Of a DNA stretch of 48,186 nucleotides, positions 33,560 through 41,986 are shown piece by piece (within the stretch, counting starts at the first letter, position 1; each line of letters starts with the position of its first letter). The translations under genes were made by a program, and so were the position numbers. The stretch is from JANOBD01 sp031411495 (GTDB lineage: Bacteria > Planctomycetota > Phycisphaerae > Tepidisphaerales > Tepidisphaeraceae): contig JANOBD010000137.1 of assembly GCA_031411495.1 (NCBI GenBank), positions 1-48,186 on the forward strand, in the 5' to 3' direction. The notes below the pieces were generated by a model that did not search any database, had not been told where the DNA came from, and was given only the letters and a program-made list of their open reading frames with translations.

Positions 33560-34733
33560 TGGCCGCATCGACCTCCACAAAACGGTTATAGAGCGGTGCG
33601 GGCGCGAGCCGGACGCGGTCGGGCGGGCGGAAGTCGGGCACGACGGCCCGGGCTCGCAGCGCGATGGAGAGTTCTCTGCCGCGCGGATGCGAAAGCGTGA
33701 CGTGGCCGCCGCGCCTGTCCGGATCGCGCGGCGTGATCACCCGGACGCCGAACCGCGCCAACCGCTCGTCTGCGAGCGCGATCAGCCGGTCGGTCATCGC
33801 CAGCGATTTGGACCGGAGCCGCTGCATCCCGGCCTGTTCAAACAACTCGAGCGCGCCTTCGAGCGGCGCGAGTGAAAAAATGTGCGGCGTGCCGATCTGC
33901 AACCCGGCAGCGCCAGCGGCAGGATCGAACTGATGTGCCATGGCGAACATCGTTTCGCGGCGATTGCCGAACCACCCGGCCAGGCCCGGGCTCGCGCCGA
34001 AGTGCCGGCGATTCAGATAAAGTCCGCCCACGGCGCCGGGACCGCCGTTCAGATACTTGTAGGAACACCAGAACGCGAAATCGACGTCGTCTGCATCCAG
34101 TGTGTGCGGTACCGCGCCGATGGAGTGCGCGCAGTCGATGCCGATGAGCGCACCGCGCGCGTGCGCCGCGTCGGCGAGCCGCCGGATCGGCAGCAACTGC
34201 CCCGTCGTGAAGACGACCGCCGGCAGCACGACGATCGCCACGCGCTCGTCGATCGCGCCGATCAGCTTCTCGACATCGAGCAGCTCATCCGCTTCGGGCG
34301 CAACGACCACGAGCGACTCCTCGAGATTCTTTCCATGCAGGCGCAGCTGACTCTGCACCGCGTACGCATCGCTCGGGAATGCGGAGCCATCGATGACGAT
34401 GCGGTGCCTTGCGGGAGTGGGGTGATAGAGCGTTGTGAGCAACTGGTGCAGATTGGTCGTCGTCGAACTCGCGATCGCGACCGACTGCGGGACTGCGCCG
34501 ATCAGATTCGCAACCCGCGCAGCAAGTTGTTCTGCCAGATCGATCCATTCCCGCCACGCTTCCACCGCGTCGGCCTTCCACTGATCGAGCCGGCGAAGCA
34601 GCGCGCGCTCTGCCGGGAGGCAGCACGGCCCGAGGGAGTTGCCGTCGAGGTAGATGCGATTTCCGGGAAGTGCGAATGCGCTGCGGAAGCCCGCGAGCGG
34701 GTCGGTGCGGTCGAGTTCAGCGGCAGAGAGCAT
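33492..34733 (-). CDS. kynU: Kynureninase
   Basis: A 413-residue PLP enzyme that cleaves kynurenine (or 3-hydroxykynurenine) to anthranilate (or 3-hydroxyanthranilate) and alanine in tryptophan breakdown. Typical segments are IYLDGNSLGPCCLPAERAL, AIASSTTTNLHQLL (phosphate-binding), IDCAHSIGAVPH and FAFWCSYKYLNGGPGAVGGLYL, in which K226 is the likely Schiff-base lysine. ASPGLAGWFGNRRETMFAM follows, as in the family. ATG 34733 begins a protein of normal length. It is divergent from the class V aminotransferase gene (121 nt gap). No kmo, haaO or anthranilate pathway gene is in the window. Confidence 0.95.
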   Translation of the reverse strand: MLSAAELDRTDPLAGFRSAFALPGNRIYLDGNSLGPCCLPAERALLRRLDQWKADAVEAWREWIDLAEQLAARVANLIGAVPQSVAIASSTTTNLHQLLTTLYHPTPARHRIVIDGSAFPSDAYAVQSQLRLHGKNLEESLVVVAPEADELLDVEKLIGAIDERVAIVVLPAVVFTTGQLLPIRRLADAAHARGALIGIDCAHSIGAVPHTLDADDVDFAFWCSYKYLNGGPGAVGGLYLNRRHFGASPGLAGWFGNRRETMFAMAHQFDPAAGAAGLQIGTPHIFSLAPLEGALELFEQAGMQRLRSKSLAMTDRLIALADERLARFGVRVITPRDPDRRGGHVTLSHPRGRELSIALRARAVVPDFRPPDRVRLAPAPLYNRFVEVDAAISAIEQIFQEGGPPDATNEVVT

Positions 34734-34854
34734 CGTCGAGGAGTATACCGGCCGCCGACGCGTTCGTACTGTGCGATACGACGCTGTACCGCATTCGAAT
34801 CGTGTCGACTGCGTCTCTTGCGTTGTCCGCCGCGTCGAAGCAGACTTCTCCTTC

Positions 34855-36093
34855 GTGAAGCCACGTTCAACCCTCGCCGCCCTTCGCAAAGAAATGTTCC
34901 TGCCCACCGATGGGACTGTTTTACTCAACGCCGGCACGATGTCGCCAACGCCGCGACCGGTGATGGAGGCGGCCGACGTCATCCGGATCGAGCAGGCGTC
35001 GAATCCCCACAAGTTCTTCTTCGAACAGCAGGGCGAATACGTCGGCAATGCGCGGGTTGCGCTGGCGCGGTTACTCAAGGTCGACGCGAGCGAGCTATTT
35101 CTCTTTCCCAACGTGACGATCGCGCTGAACCATGTCGCGTTCGCGCTGGATGACGCCGTGCGGGATGGACGGCTCAAGCGCGATACCGTTCTCGTCTCTT
35201 CGCTGGAGTACGGTTCCATCGCGCTCGTCTGGAAGCACGCGAAATCGCTCAAGGTGGACGTCGTGGAGATCGATGCGTGCGCGACCTGGCAAGAAATGAT
35301 CGCGGCGTTCGCAAAAAAGATGAACAGGCGGACGCTGGCCGTCTGCATGAGCCACGTGGCCCAGCCGGTGGGACGGGTGTTGCCGGTCAAGGCGCTGGCG
35401 GCGCTCGCGCGTGAGCGCGGCGTCTTCAGCGTGATCGACGGCGCCCACGCTACCGGAAATCTCGAGGTCGATCTCGCCTCCCTCGGCGTCGACGCCTACG
35501 GCACCAATCTTCATAAGTGGATGATGGGACTGGCCAATAACGGATTCCTCCACGTGAGCAAACCGATGAAGGCTCTCCTCCGCCCGCTGCTGGTCAGCTG
35601 GGGCACGAAGGACTTACGCGAAGACAATCGAGATACCTATGCCGAGTTTTACGGCGGCACGCAGTTGCAGGGCGCGCTCGAGTTCTGGGGCTGCGTCGAC
35701 CGCGTGCCGCAGATGGTCATCCCGCAGGCGCTGGCGTTCCATCGGCGCGTCGGTTTCGCCCGGATCCGCGCGCGGATGAAAGAGCTTCAATCGTGTCTCG
35801 TCGAACGGGTCGCACCGATCTTCGAACCGCTTCGCTTCGACGACCCGGAGAAACAGCCCGCACTTAGCGCATTCAAGCTCGGCACGATCGATCGTCTGGC
35901 GTTCTGGAAGTGGATGTGGAAGAAGAAGCTCGCGATCGGCGCCACCCGCATCCGCGAAGATCTGACGGAACACGACACGAGCGAGCCGACGCACCGCGAA
36001 TCGTACCTTCGCATCAGCACCGGCTGGTTCAACACCGAGGCGGAGATTGATGTGCTCGCTAAAGCCCTCAAGGAGTGGAAGCGAAAACACTGA
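34855..36093 (+). CDS. Class V aminotransferase-like PLP enzyme
   Basis: A 412-residue PLP-dependent enzyme of the class V (isopenicillin-N-epimerase/CsdA) group. LLNAGTMSPTPRPVMEAA opens the fold, FPNVTIALNHVAFAL binds the cofactor phosphate, VIDGAHATGNLEVDL supplies the aspartate that pairs with the ring nitrogen, and GTNLHKWMMG carries the Schiff-base K221. The C-terminus has ESYLRISTGWFNTEAEIDVL, as in the group. The start GTG 34855 is chosen over the internal ATG 34894 because the family has residues before that point; neither has a strong ribosome site. It reads divergently from kynU, another member of the same fold type. Confidence 0.85.
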   Translation: MKPRSTLAALRKEMFLPTDGTVLLNAGTMSPTPRPVMEAADVIRIEQASNPHKFFFEQQGEYVGNARVALARLLKVDASELFLFPNVTIALNHVAFALDDAVRDGRLKRDTVLVSSLEYGSIALVWKHAKSLKVDVVEIDACATWQEMIAAFAKKMNRRTLAVCMSHVAQPVGRVLPVKALAALARERGVFSVIDGAHATGNLEVDLASLGVDAYGTNLHKWMMGLANNGFLHVSKPMKALLRPLLVSWGTKDLREDNRDTYAEFYGGTQLQGALEFWGCVDRVPQMVIPQALAFHRRVGFARIRARMKELQSCLVERVAPIFEPLRFDDPEKQPALSAFKLGTIDRLAFWKWMWKKKLAIGATRIREDLTEHDTSEPTHRESYLRISTGWFNTEAEIDVLAKALKEWKRKH

Positions 36094-36119
36094 GCGCACA
36101 CCTGTCGTAGACACCCATT

Positions 36120-36542
36120 TCATCCCTCAGCCCTGGTCGCCTGTTGCTCTATGTGGATCAGGTTGTTGTCGATGTCGCGCAGGTCGAATCCGCGGGCCGG
36201 CCAATTGAGTTGTTTCAACTCGTTCTCGATCGCGACGCCGGTGGTTCGAACCGTGTCATAGAGCGCGTCCACATTGCTCACGGTCAGACCCAGCCGGCCG
36301 TTACCGGGGCTGTCCCAGCCGCGGCCGCTGCGATCCTTGCTCTCGTCGAGGATCAGGTGAACCTCGACGCCATCGCGAAAGAGAATCGCGTAATTGGCGA
36401 AGTTCGGATCTTCTCCGGGCCGCCCGTTGCCGTGGATATAGCTCGTCTGGAATCCCAGCACGCTTTGGTACCAGCTGATGCACTTGTAGAGGTCGCTCAC
36501 GGGGAGGATGACGGTTGTCTTGAGGAACGTGGAATCGGACAT
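36120..36542 (-). CDS. VOC/glyoxalase-fold protein
   Basis: A 140-residue protein of the vicinal oxygen chelate superfamily. It has the beta-alpha-beta-beta-beta pattern: VILPVSDLYKCISWYQSVLGF at the start, then NYAILFRDGVEVHLIL with a metal-ligand histidine, GRLGLTVSNVDALYDTV, and FDLRDIDNNLIHIEQQ, which ends with a glutamate as in bleomycin-resistance/glyoxalase proteins. It is small enough to work as a homodimer. Function is open: dioxygenase, isomerase, or antibiotic binding. The start is ATG 36542; longer frames have no ribosome support. It is divergent from the GH57-like gene over a 157-nt region. Confidence 0.85.
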   Translation of the reverse strand: MSDSTFLKTTVILPVSDLYKCISWYQSVLGFQTSYIHGNGRPGEDPNFANYAILFRDGVEVHLILDESKDRSGRGWDSPGNGRLGLTVSNVDALYDTVRTTGVAIENELKQLNWPARGFDLRDIDNNLIHIEQQATRAEG

Positions 36543-36662
36543 AGCAACTCCGAAAAGACGGCGGGGCCGAAGCGTTCCGTTCGAATCTGATTGTAACGCC
36601 GGAGCATGGATTGAGCCTATTTCCGCGCCGGAAAACGCGTGGCATGAAAGGGCGTCCGGCGG

Positions 36663-36681
36663 TATATTTAACCGGTTAACC
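36663..36681 (+). promoter_or_regulatory. Candidate promoter and LacI-type operator before the GH57-like gene
   Basis: A -10-like TATATT (36663-36668) runs into the 12-bp palindrome TTAACCGGTTAA (36668-36679). Central CG and A/T-rich outer bases are as in LacI-family operators. It lies about 20 nt before the start and just before the GGAGGAG ribosome site, so a bound repressor would cover the transcription start. The core CCGGTTAACC reappears at 40246-40255 before another exported gene. Confidence 0.45.
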
Positions 36682-36699
36682 TTTCGGAGGAGCCTACCT

Positions 36700-39600
36700 T
36701 TGCGATCACGCACACTTCGCCTTTCGCTCGCCTGCGCGCAGGCGATTTTGCTCACCTCTCATGCCTCGGCACAAAACAAGATGCAGGTGGGCTTCCTGTG
36801 GCACATGCACCAGCCGATCTACTACCCCGGCGAAAACATCACTCAGACACAAAACGCCGGCCGCTACTCGTTCAGCCTCTACGACGTCCATAACCAGCGT
36901 TTCGGCCCGTACACGAGCTGGCCGAAGGACGCCATCACCGCCGCGAACGGACTCCCCAACGCGGGGGCGAGCGTTTCGTTCTCTGGCACGCTTATTGAGA
37001 ACCTCAACACGATGCAAGGCGCCGGAGTGAACGGCGGCATGTGGAACAACTGGCAGGCGTCGTACACGCAGGGTCGGCAGATGATGACGGCCGAGGGAAA
37101 CTCGCGCCTCGATATGATCGGCTTTACCTACGCCCACGCGCTCGCGCCGCTGCTGGATGTCCGCGACATCCGCATGCAGCTGAAAATGGACAAAGTGGCG
37201 GTTCAACAGAACTTCGGCGCGACCGCGCCGCTCTCGAAAGGTTTCTTTCCGGCCGAGACGGCGTTCAGTGAGCGTATGATCCCGGCGCTCAAGGCCGAAG
37301 GGTACGACTGGGCGATCGTCGACAACATTCACATGGATCGCGCGACGAAGAACTATCCGCACACCAACGCGTCCAACCTCTACGCGCCCAATCGCGCCGA
37401 CCAGATCAATGCCGACCCGGCGCAGAGCGGCGGCGCGTGGGTTCAGTTGAACAACCTGTGGGCGCCAAGCAGGGTAAGCGCGCCCTTTGGCTATCGGCCT
37501 CACAATGTTCAGTATGTCGATCCCAACACCGGCGCCGCGCAGTCGATGGTCGCCGTTCCCGGCGCGCGCTACGAAGGCAACGAAGACGGCCGCGGGGGGT
37601 TCGGCGCGCTGCAGTACCAGTCGGTGATGGATCAGTATCGACAGTACAATTCCGATCCGGCTCATCCCATGCTCGTCGTGCTTCACCATGACGGGGACAA
37701 TTACGGCGGCGGCTCCGACGCTTACTATCACGGCAACTGGAACAGCATGGTCAACTGGGCGAACGGCAACCAGAACTACAATGTCACCACCATCTCCGAC
37801 TATCTCAAAAAGTATCCGGTGGCGTCGAGCGATGTCATCCATGTTGAAAACGGAAGCTGGGCCGGCGCTGACAATGGCGATCCCGAGTTCAAGAAGTGGC
37901 TCGGCGATCCCGGCGCGAGCGGCTGGAGCCCCGACCGCAACAGCTGGGCGGTAATGACCGCCGCCAAAAATCGCGTCTACACCGCAGAGGACATCGTGGG
38001 CGCCGCCAACCCGCAGAACGTGATCAACAACACCGGCACGGCTGCGGAAAACGCGTGGCACTATCTCGTCCAGGCGCAGTCGTCCGACCACTGGTACTGG
38101 GACGGAACGGAAATCTGGGACAGCAACGTGACGCGCGGCGCGAACCTCGCGGTGGCGCAGGCGAACGCCGTTCTCACGCCGGCCGCGCTCGCGAGCGAAA
38201 CCACGCCGCCGTCGGTCTTCATCCCGCAGCGCGAGAGCTACAACCCCGGCGGAATGGAATGGAGCGCCACGCCTGAGCCCAGCGACTTTGAAGTCTGGAC
38301 CTTCGCTTACGACGTCTCCGGGCTCAACACGGTGACGTTGAAGTATCGCCTCGACAACGACGGCGAAAACCCGATCAACTCGACACAGAACGAAACCTTT
38401 GCCGGCGGCGGCGAGGTGGGCCAGTGGGTGAGCGTTTCGATGAACGCGACGACACTCTCAAACCCGGCCGGCATTCTCAATCCCACCGTACGCGCGCAGC
38501 GCTTTGGCGGAATGATCGCCGGATTGAGCAACAAGCTCGTCGACTACTACGTCGAGGCGACGGATGCGCGCGGCAATGTCACCAGGACCGACATCCAGCA
38601 CGTGTATGTCGGTAACTCGAATGTAGTGAACCCGACGCCGGGACAGTTCACGATGGACGGCGTCCTCGACGCGGGCGCGATGACGGCCGCATCGAACAAT
38701 GGCATGGCGGTGAAGTGGTCGATGGACGGAAACAACCTCTACGTCGCCACCAACGACGCCGGCGAGGGAAGTGATCACTTCATCTATGTCGCGTTGAACC
38801 CCGGCGCGCTGCAGAACGCGAACTGGGCCAAGGCCGGCAAGATCGCCAAGTGGGATGCGTATCTGGGCGATGAAAATGACAACAATTACTCCGGATGGTT
38901 CGACGTCACCGCCGCCGCAAACGCGAAGAACGCCACCGGCGCCAACGGCGGTGTGCTGGAGGGCGTTCTCGACTTGCTGGGAATGTACGGCTCATTGCCG
39001 GAAGAGATCTATCTTGCCGTCGGCGTCTATCAGAACGCGGACGGCGGCGCGCTGCTCAACGCGTACCAGGTTCCCGCCTCGGTGAACGGCGACGGCAACA
39101 TCGACGCGACCGAGTACATCAGGATTCGACTCGTGGATTATCCCCAGTGGGCCCTTGCCGCCAGCGGCGATTGGAATACCGCCGCGAATTGGAACTTCCT
39201 GCGCATCCCGAATGGTGCCGGGTCTCGCGCAACCTTTTCACAAGCGACTGCGGCACGAACCGTCACGCTGGACCAGAATATTACGCTCGGGCGGCTTCGC
39301 TTCAGCAGCACCAGCGCGTACAGGATCGCCGGGGCGGGCTCGATCACCATCAACGGCGGAGAACGAATGATCGAATCGCTGGCTGGCTCGCACGTTGTGA
39401 ATGTGCGGATCGTCATCAATGGCTCGACGTCGATCAACGTGCAGACGGGCGCGAGTCTCACCCTATCCTCGACGATCACCGCGACCGGGCAGAATCTTAC
39501 CAAGCTTGGAGGTGGCGATTTCCGCCTCGGCGCGCTTACCGCGGGGACGGTCACGCTCCAGGGCGGACGAACGACATTGCTATCCGGTGCGGCGGGCTCG

Positions 39601-40134
39601 AAGGTGCAGGGCGTCGTCTTTCAGAACAACGCGATTCTCGATCTCGGAATGTCCCTGCTCGCGATCGATCATGACGGATCGCTCACCTACGATGCCGTGC
39701 TCGGCTGGCTGGCCAGCGGCAAACTTACCGCGACGCCTGGCGCGAATCAGACGGTCGGCGTGGTCGAGAACTCGACACTCAACCTTGCGACGTTCGGCGG
39801 CCAAAGTGTCGACCCGACCACCATGCTGCTCCGCCGGGTGACCATCGGCGATACCAATCTCGACGGAAGCGTGAACTTCGACGACCTCCTGGCGATCGCG
39901 CAGCACTACGGCGATACCGGTGCGAAGTGGGTGGGTGGCGATGTGAATTACGATTCGGTGGTGAACTTCGACGATCTGCTCCTGCTTGCCCAGAACTACG
40001 TCGGGGGTTCGGCCGTCGGAGAGTTGCCGTTTGGCGGCCAGTTCGGAAGCGACTGGCAGTTGGCCCGGTCGATCGTTCCCGAGCCGGGCCTTTGCCTGCT
40101 GTTTCTCGGTGCTTTAAATCGACGCCAGCGTTGA
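36700..40134 (+). CDS. Exported GH57-like glycosidase with dockerin and VPEP tail
   Basis: An 1144-residue secreted multidomain protein starting at TTG 36700, fixed by the ribosome site GGAGGAG 8 nt upstream and by the signal peptide (to about residue 25, SHASA). Residues about 29-400 resemble GH57: GFLWHMHQPI, GFFPAETAFS (E186, likely nucleophile) and LHHDGDNYGG (D331 or D333, likely acid/base). Then come a carbohydrate-binding-like beta domain (about 520-630), a second beta domain (about 640-800), the beta module WNTAANWNFLRIPNGAG with a NLTKLGGGDFRL autotransporter-type repeat, a dockerin-like pair (about 1050-1095) and VPEP with a short hydrophobic run. GH57 enzymes act on alpha-glucans. 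Confidence 0.88.
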   Translation: MRSRTLRLSLACAQAILLTSHASAQNKMQVGFLWHMHQPIYYPGENITQTQNAGRYSFSLYDVHNQRFGPYTSWPKDAITAANGLPNAGASVSFSGTLIENLNTMQGAGVNGGMWNNWQASYTQGRQMMTAEGNSRLDMIGFTYAHALAPLLDVRDIRMQLKMDKVAVQQNFGATAPLSKGFFPAETAFSERMIPALKAEGYDWAIVDNIHMDRATKNYPHTNASNLYAPNRADQINADPAQSGGAWVQLNNLWAPSRVSAPFGYRPHNVQYVDPNTGAAQSMVAVPGARYEGNEDGRGGFGALQYQSVMDQYRQYNSDPAHPMLVVLHHDGDNYGGGSDAYYHGNWNSMVNWANGNQNYNVTTISDYLKKYPVASSDVIHVENGSWAGADNGDPEFKKWLGDPGASGWSPDRNSWAVMTAAKNRVYTAEDIVGAANPQNVINNTGTAAENAWHYLVQAQSSDHWYWDGTEIWDSNVTRGANLAVAQANAVLTPAALASETTPPSVFIPQRESYNPGGMEWSATPEPSDFEVWTFAYDVSGLNTVTLKYRLDNDGENPINSTQNETFAGGGEVGQWVSVSMNATTLSNPAGILNPTVRAQRFGGMIAGLSNKLVDYYVEATDARGNVTRTDIQHVYVGNSNVVNPTPGQFTMDGVLDAGAMTAASNNGMAVKWSMDGNNLYVATNDAGEGSDHFIYVALNPGALQNANWAKAGKIAKWDAYLGDENDNNYSGWFDVTAAANAKNATGANGGVLEGVLDLLGMYGSLPEEIYLAVGVYQNADGGALLNAYQVPASVNGDGNIDATEYIRIRLVDYPQWALAASGDWNTAANWNFLRIPNGAGSRATFSQATAARTVTLDQNITLGRLRFSSTSAYRIAGAGSITINGGERMIESLAGSHVVNVRIVINGSTSINVQTGASLTLSSTITATGQNLTKLGGGDFRLGALTAGTVTLQGGRTTLLSGAAGSKVQGVVFQNNAILDLGMSLLAIDHDGSLTYDAVLGWLASGKLTATPGANQTVGVVENSTLNLATFGGQSVDPTTMLLRRVTIGDTNLDGSVNFDDLLAIAQHYGDTGAKWVGGDVNYDSVVNFDDLLLLAQNYVGGSAVGELPFGGQFGSDWQLARSIVPEPGLCLLFLGALNRRQR

Positions 40135-40245
40135 GACATCGCGAAGAAGCCAGCCCGGAACGAAGACGCCAGTTTTCTCGTGAATAAATCCGGCGAGATG
40201 CCGGTTTGACCAGCGCCCATTTGTCGATTGGCAGGTGGCAGCGCG

Positions 40246-40255
40246 CCGGTTAACC
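40246..40255 (+). promoter_or_regulatory. CCGGTTAACC motif before exported gene
   Basis: The decamer CCGGTTAACC lies 36 nt before the start of the DNRLRE-type protein gene, flanked by GCGCG on each side, which makes a longer imperfect palindrome. The same decamer lies at 36672-36681 before the GH57-like gene. It may be a shared operator, but two copies give limited evidence. Confidence 0.35.
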
Positions 40256-40291
40256 GCGCGCCGAGCCTGGAACAGGTGAGCGGGAGACTCC

Positions 40292-41983
40292 ATGAACATT
40301 CGAACGATTTCGGTGGCCGTGCTTGCGGGCGCCACCTGTCTGGCCCACGCAGACGTTTCACAATTCACCTCGTCAAAAGACAATACTCTGTTCGAGTCGG
40401 CGACCGGAGGACTCAGCAATGGCGGCGGCTCGTCGTTTTTCGTCGGCGTCACCAACGCCGGCGAGCTCCGCCGTGGCCTGGTGCAGTTTGACCTCTCTGC
40501 CACGGTTCCGACTGGCGCGACGATCAATGGCGCATCGCTGCGAATCACCCAGGATCGACAAGGGCCGGGAGGCCCGAGCCAGCTGAACGTGCATCGCGTC
40601 ATCGCAAGTTGGGGCGAGGGGACCAGCACCGGCACCGGCGGCGGCGGATTCGCGACGATCGGCGATGCCACCTGGACTCACCGCTTTCACGACACCGTGC
40701 TCTGGACTACGCCGGGTGGAGATTTCGAGTCGACCGTCCTCGCGTCGCTCACGCCAGGCGGAAGCGGAAATCAATCCTTCTCTTCAACTCCCAGACTCGT
40801 CTCGGCCGTGCAGGGCTGGACGACGTCGCCCGCGAATAACTTCGGGTTCATCATCAAGGAAGCTGCGGTCAACATCGGCAGCGCGGCGCGGTTCTACACC
40901 CGGGAAAGTGTCGATCCCGCCACTCGCCCGATGTTGAGCGTTGATTTTACGCGCCCCGTGTCGTCCTGGTCGGCCGATGCGGCCGGTACATGGGGCAATC
41001 TGGCGAACTGGACAGGGGGTGTGCCATCCTCCTTCGGCATCATCGCACGCTTTGCCGAGGCGATCTCTGCGCCCCGAACCCTCACCGTGGCGGGCGCGTT
41101 TACCGTGGGTCAACTCGCATTCGATTCCCCATTCACCTACACGCTCGCGGGAACGGGACCGCTGACGCTTGATAACGGAAACGGTTTTGACGCAAGGATT
41201 GATGTCGCCGCCGGCTCGCATGTCGTCAATACTCCGCTCCTGTCGACGCGCAACCTCGTCGTGAACGTCAACGGCTCGGCGCAGGTGAGACTGGCGGATC
41301 TGTCGGCGTCGGCGACGGTTAACAAGACCGGTTCTGGCCGCCTTGAACTCGGCGTCTCCACCCTCGGGTCGCTCGACCTTCAATCCGGCACCACGCTGCT
41401 CACCACGCCCACGGCAGCGCTGCTTGGCGGACTGCATCTCGACGACTCGGCCACTCTCGATCTGAAACATGGCGGCCTGATCCAGACGGCTGATGCGGGC
41501 TCAATCGACACCCAATTCACCCAGCGCGTCGCCGACATCTCGCAGAATCGAATCGTGAGCACCGACTCGCTGCTGGTGGGCTACGCAAAGGCGAGCGATC
41601 TGCCGAACCTGACAGTCTTCATGAATCGAACGGTGCCCGCCTCTTCGATCTTGATCCGCGCGACATTCGCGGGCGATGGCAACCTCGACGGCGCGGTGAA
41701 CTTCGACGACCTGCTCACCCTCGCCCAGCACTATGGCGCGCTTGCCGGCGCCAGCTGGATCGACGGCGATTCCACTGGCGACGGTGCCGTCAATTTCGAT
41801 GACCTGCTCGCGCTCGCTCAGAAGTACGGGTCCGCGCTTGCGGTCGACGGAAGCTCCACACTCGACCCGTCGCAGCATGACGCCTTCGCGGCCGACTGGT
41901 TACAGGCCCGCATGCTCGTTCCCGAGCCGGGCAGCGTGTTCGCCCTGGCGCTCGTGTGCGCCCGTCGACGGCGTGTAGAATGA
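40292..41983 (+). CDS. Exported DNRLRE-type protein with dockerin and VPEP tail
   Basis: A 563-residue exported protein with a signal peptide (to about residue 20). The N-terminal 200 residues look like the DNRLRE domain: DNTLFESATGGLSNGGGSSFFVG opens, followed by RRGLVQFDLS and a repeating beta pattern to RPMLSVDF. From about 230 the beta module WGNLANWTGGVPSS and an autotransporter-type repeat (SATVNKTGSGRLELGV) appear. A dockerin-like pair starts near 462 (GDGNLDGAVNFDDLLTLAQHY; VNFDDLLALAQKY), and VPEPGSVFALALVCARRRR ends the protein. No enzyme domain is seen, so it may be a surface or substrate-binding protein. The next gene starts 3 nt after the stop. Confidence 0.85.
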   Translation: MNIRTISVAVLAGATCLAHADVSQFTSSKDNTLFESATGGLSNGGGSSFFVGVTNAGELRRGLVQFDLSATVPTGATINGASLRITQDRQGPGGPSQLNVHRVIASWGEGTSTGTGGGGFATIGDATWTHRFHDTVLWTTPGGDFESTVLASLTPGGSGNQSFSSTPRLVSAVQGWTTSPANNFGFIIKEAAVNIGSAARFYTRESVDPATRPMLSVDFTRPVSSWSADAAGTWGNLANWTGGVPSSFGIIARFAEAISAPRTLTVAGAFTVGQLAFDSPFTYTLAGTGPLTLDNGNGFDARIDVAAGSHVVNTPLLSTRNLVVNVNGSAQVRLADLSASATVNKTGSGRLELGVSTLGSLDLQSGTTLLTTPTAALLGGLHLDDSATLDLKHGGLIQTADAGSIDTQFTQRVADISQNRIVSTDSLLVGYAKASDLPNLTVFMNRTVPASSILIRATFAGDGNLDGAVNFDDLLTLAQHYGALAGASWIDGDSTGDGAVNFDDLLALAQKYGSALAVDGSSTLDPSQHDAFAADWLQARMLVPEPGSVFALALVCARRRRVE

Positions 41984-41986
41984 GCA

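Noticed and set aside
36508..36699. Longer N-terminus for the GH57-like protein
   Set aside because: It would overlap the divergent VOC gene and bury the signal peptide; TTG 36700 with GGAGGAG fits better.
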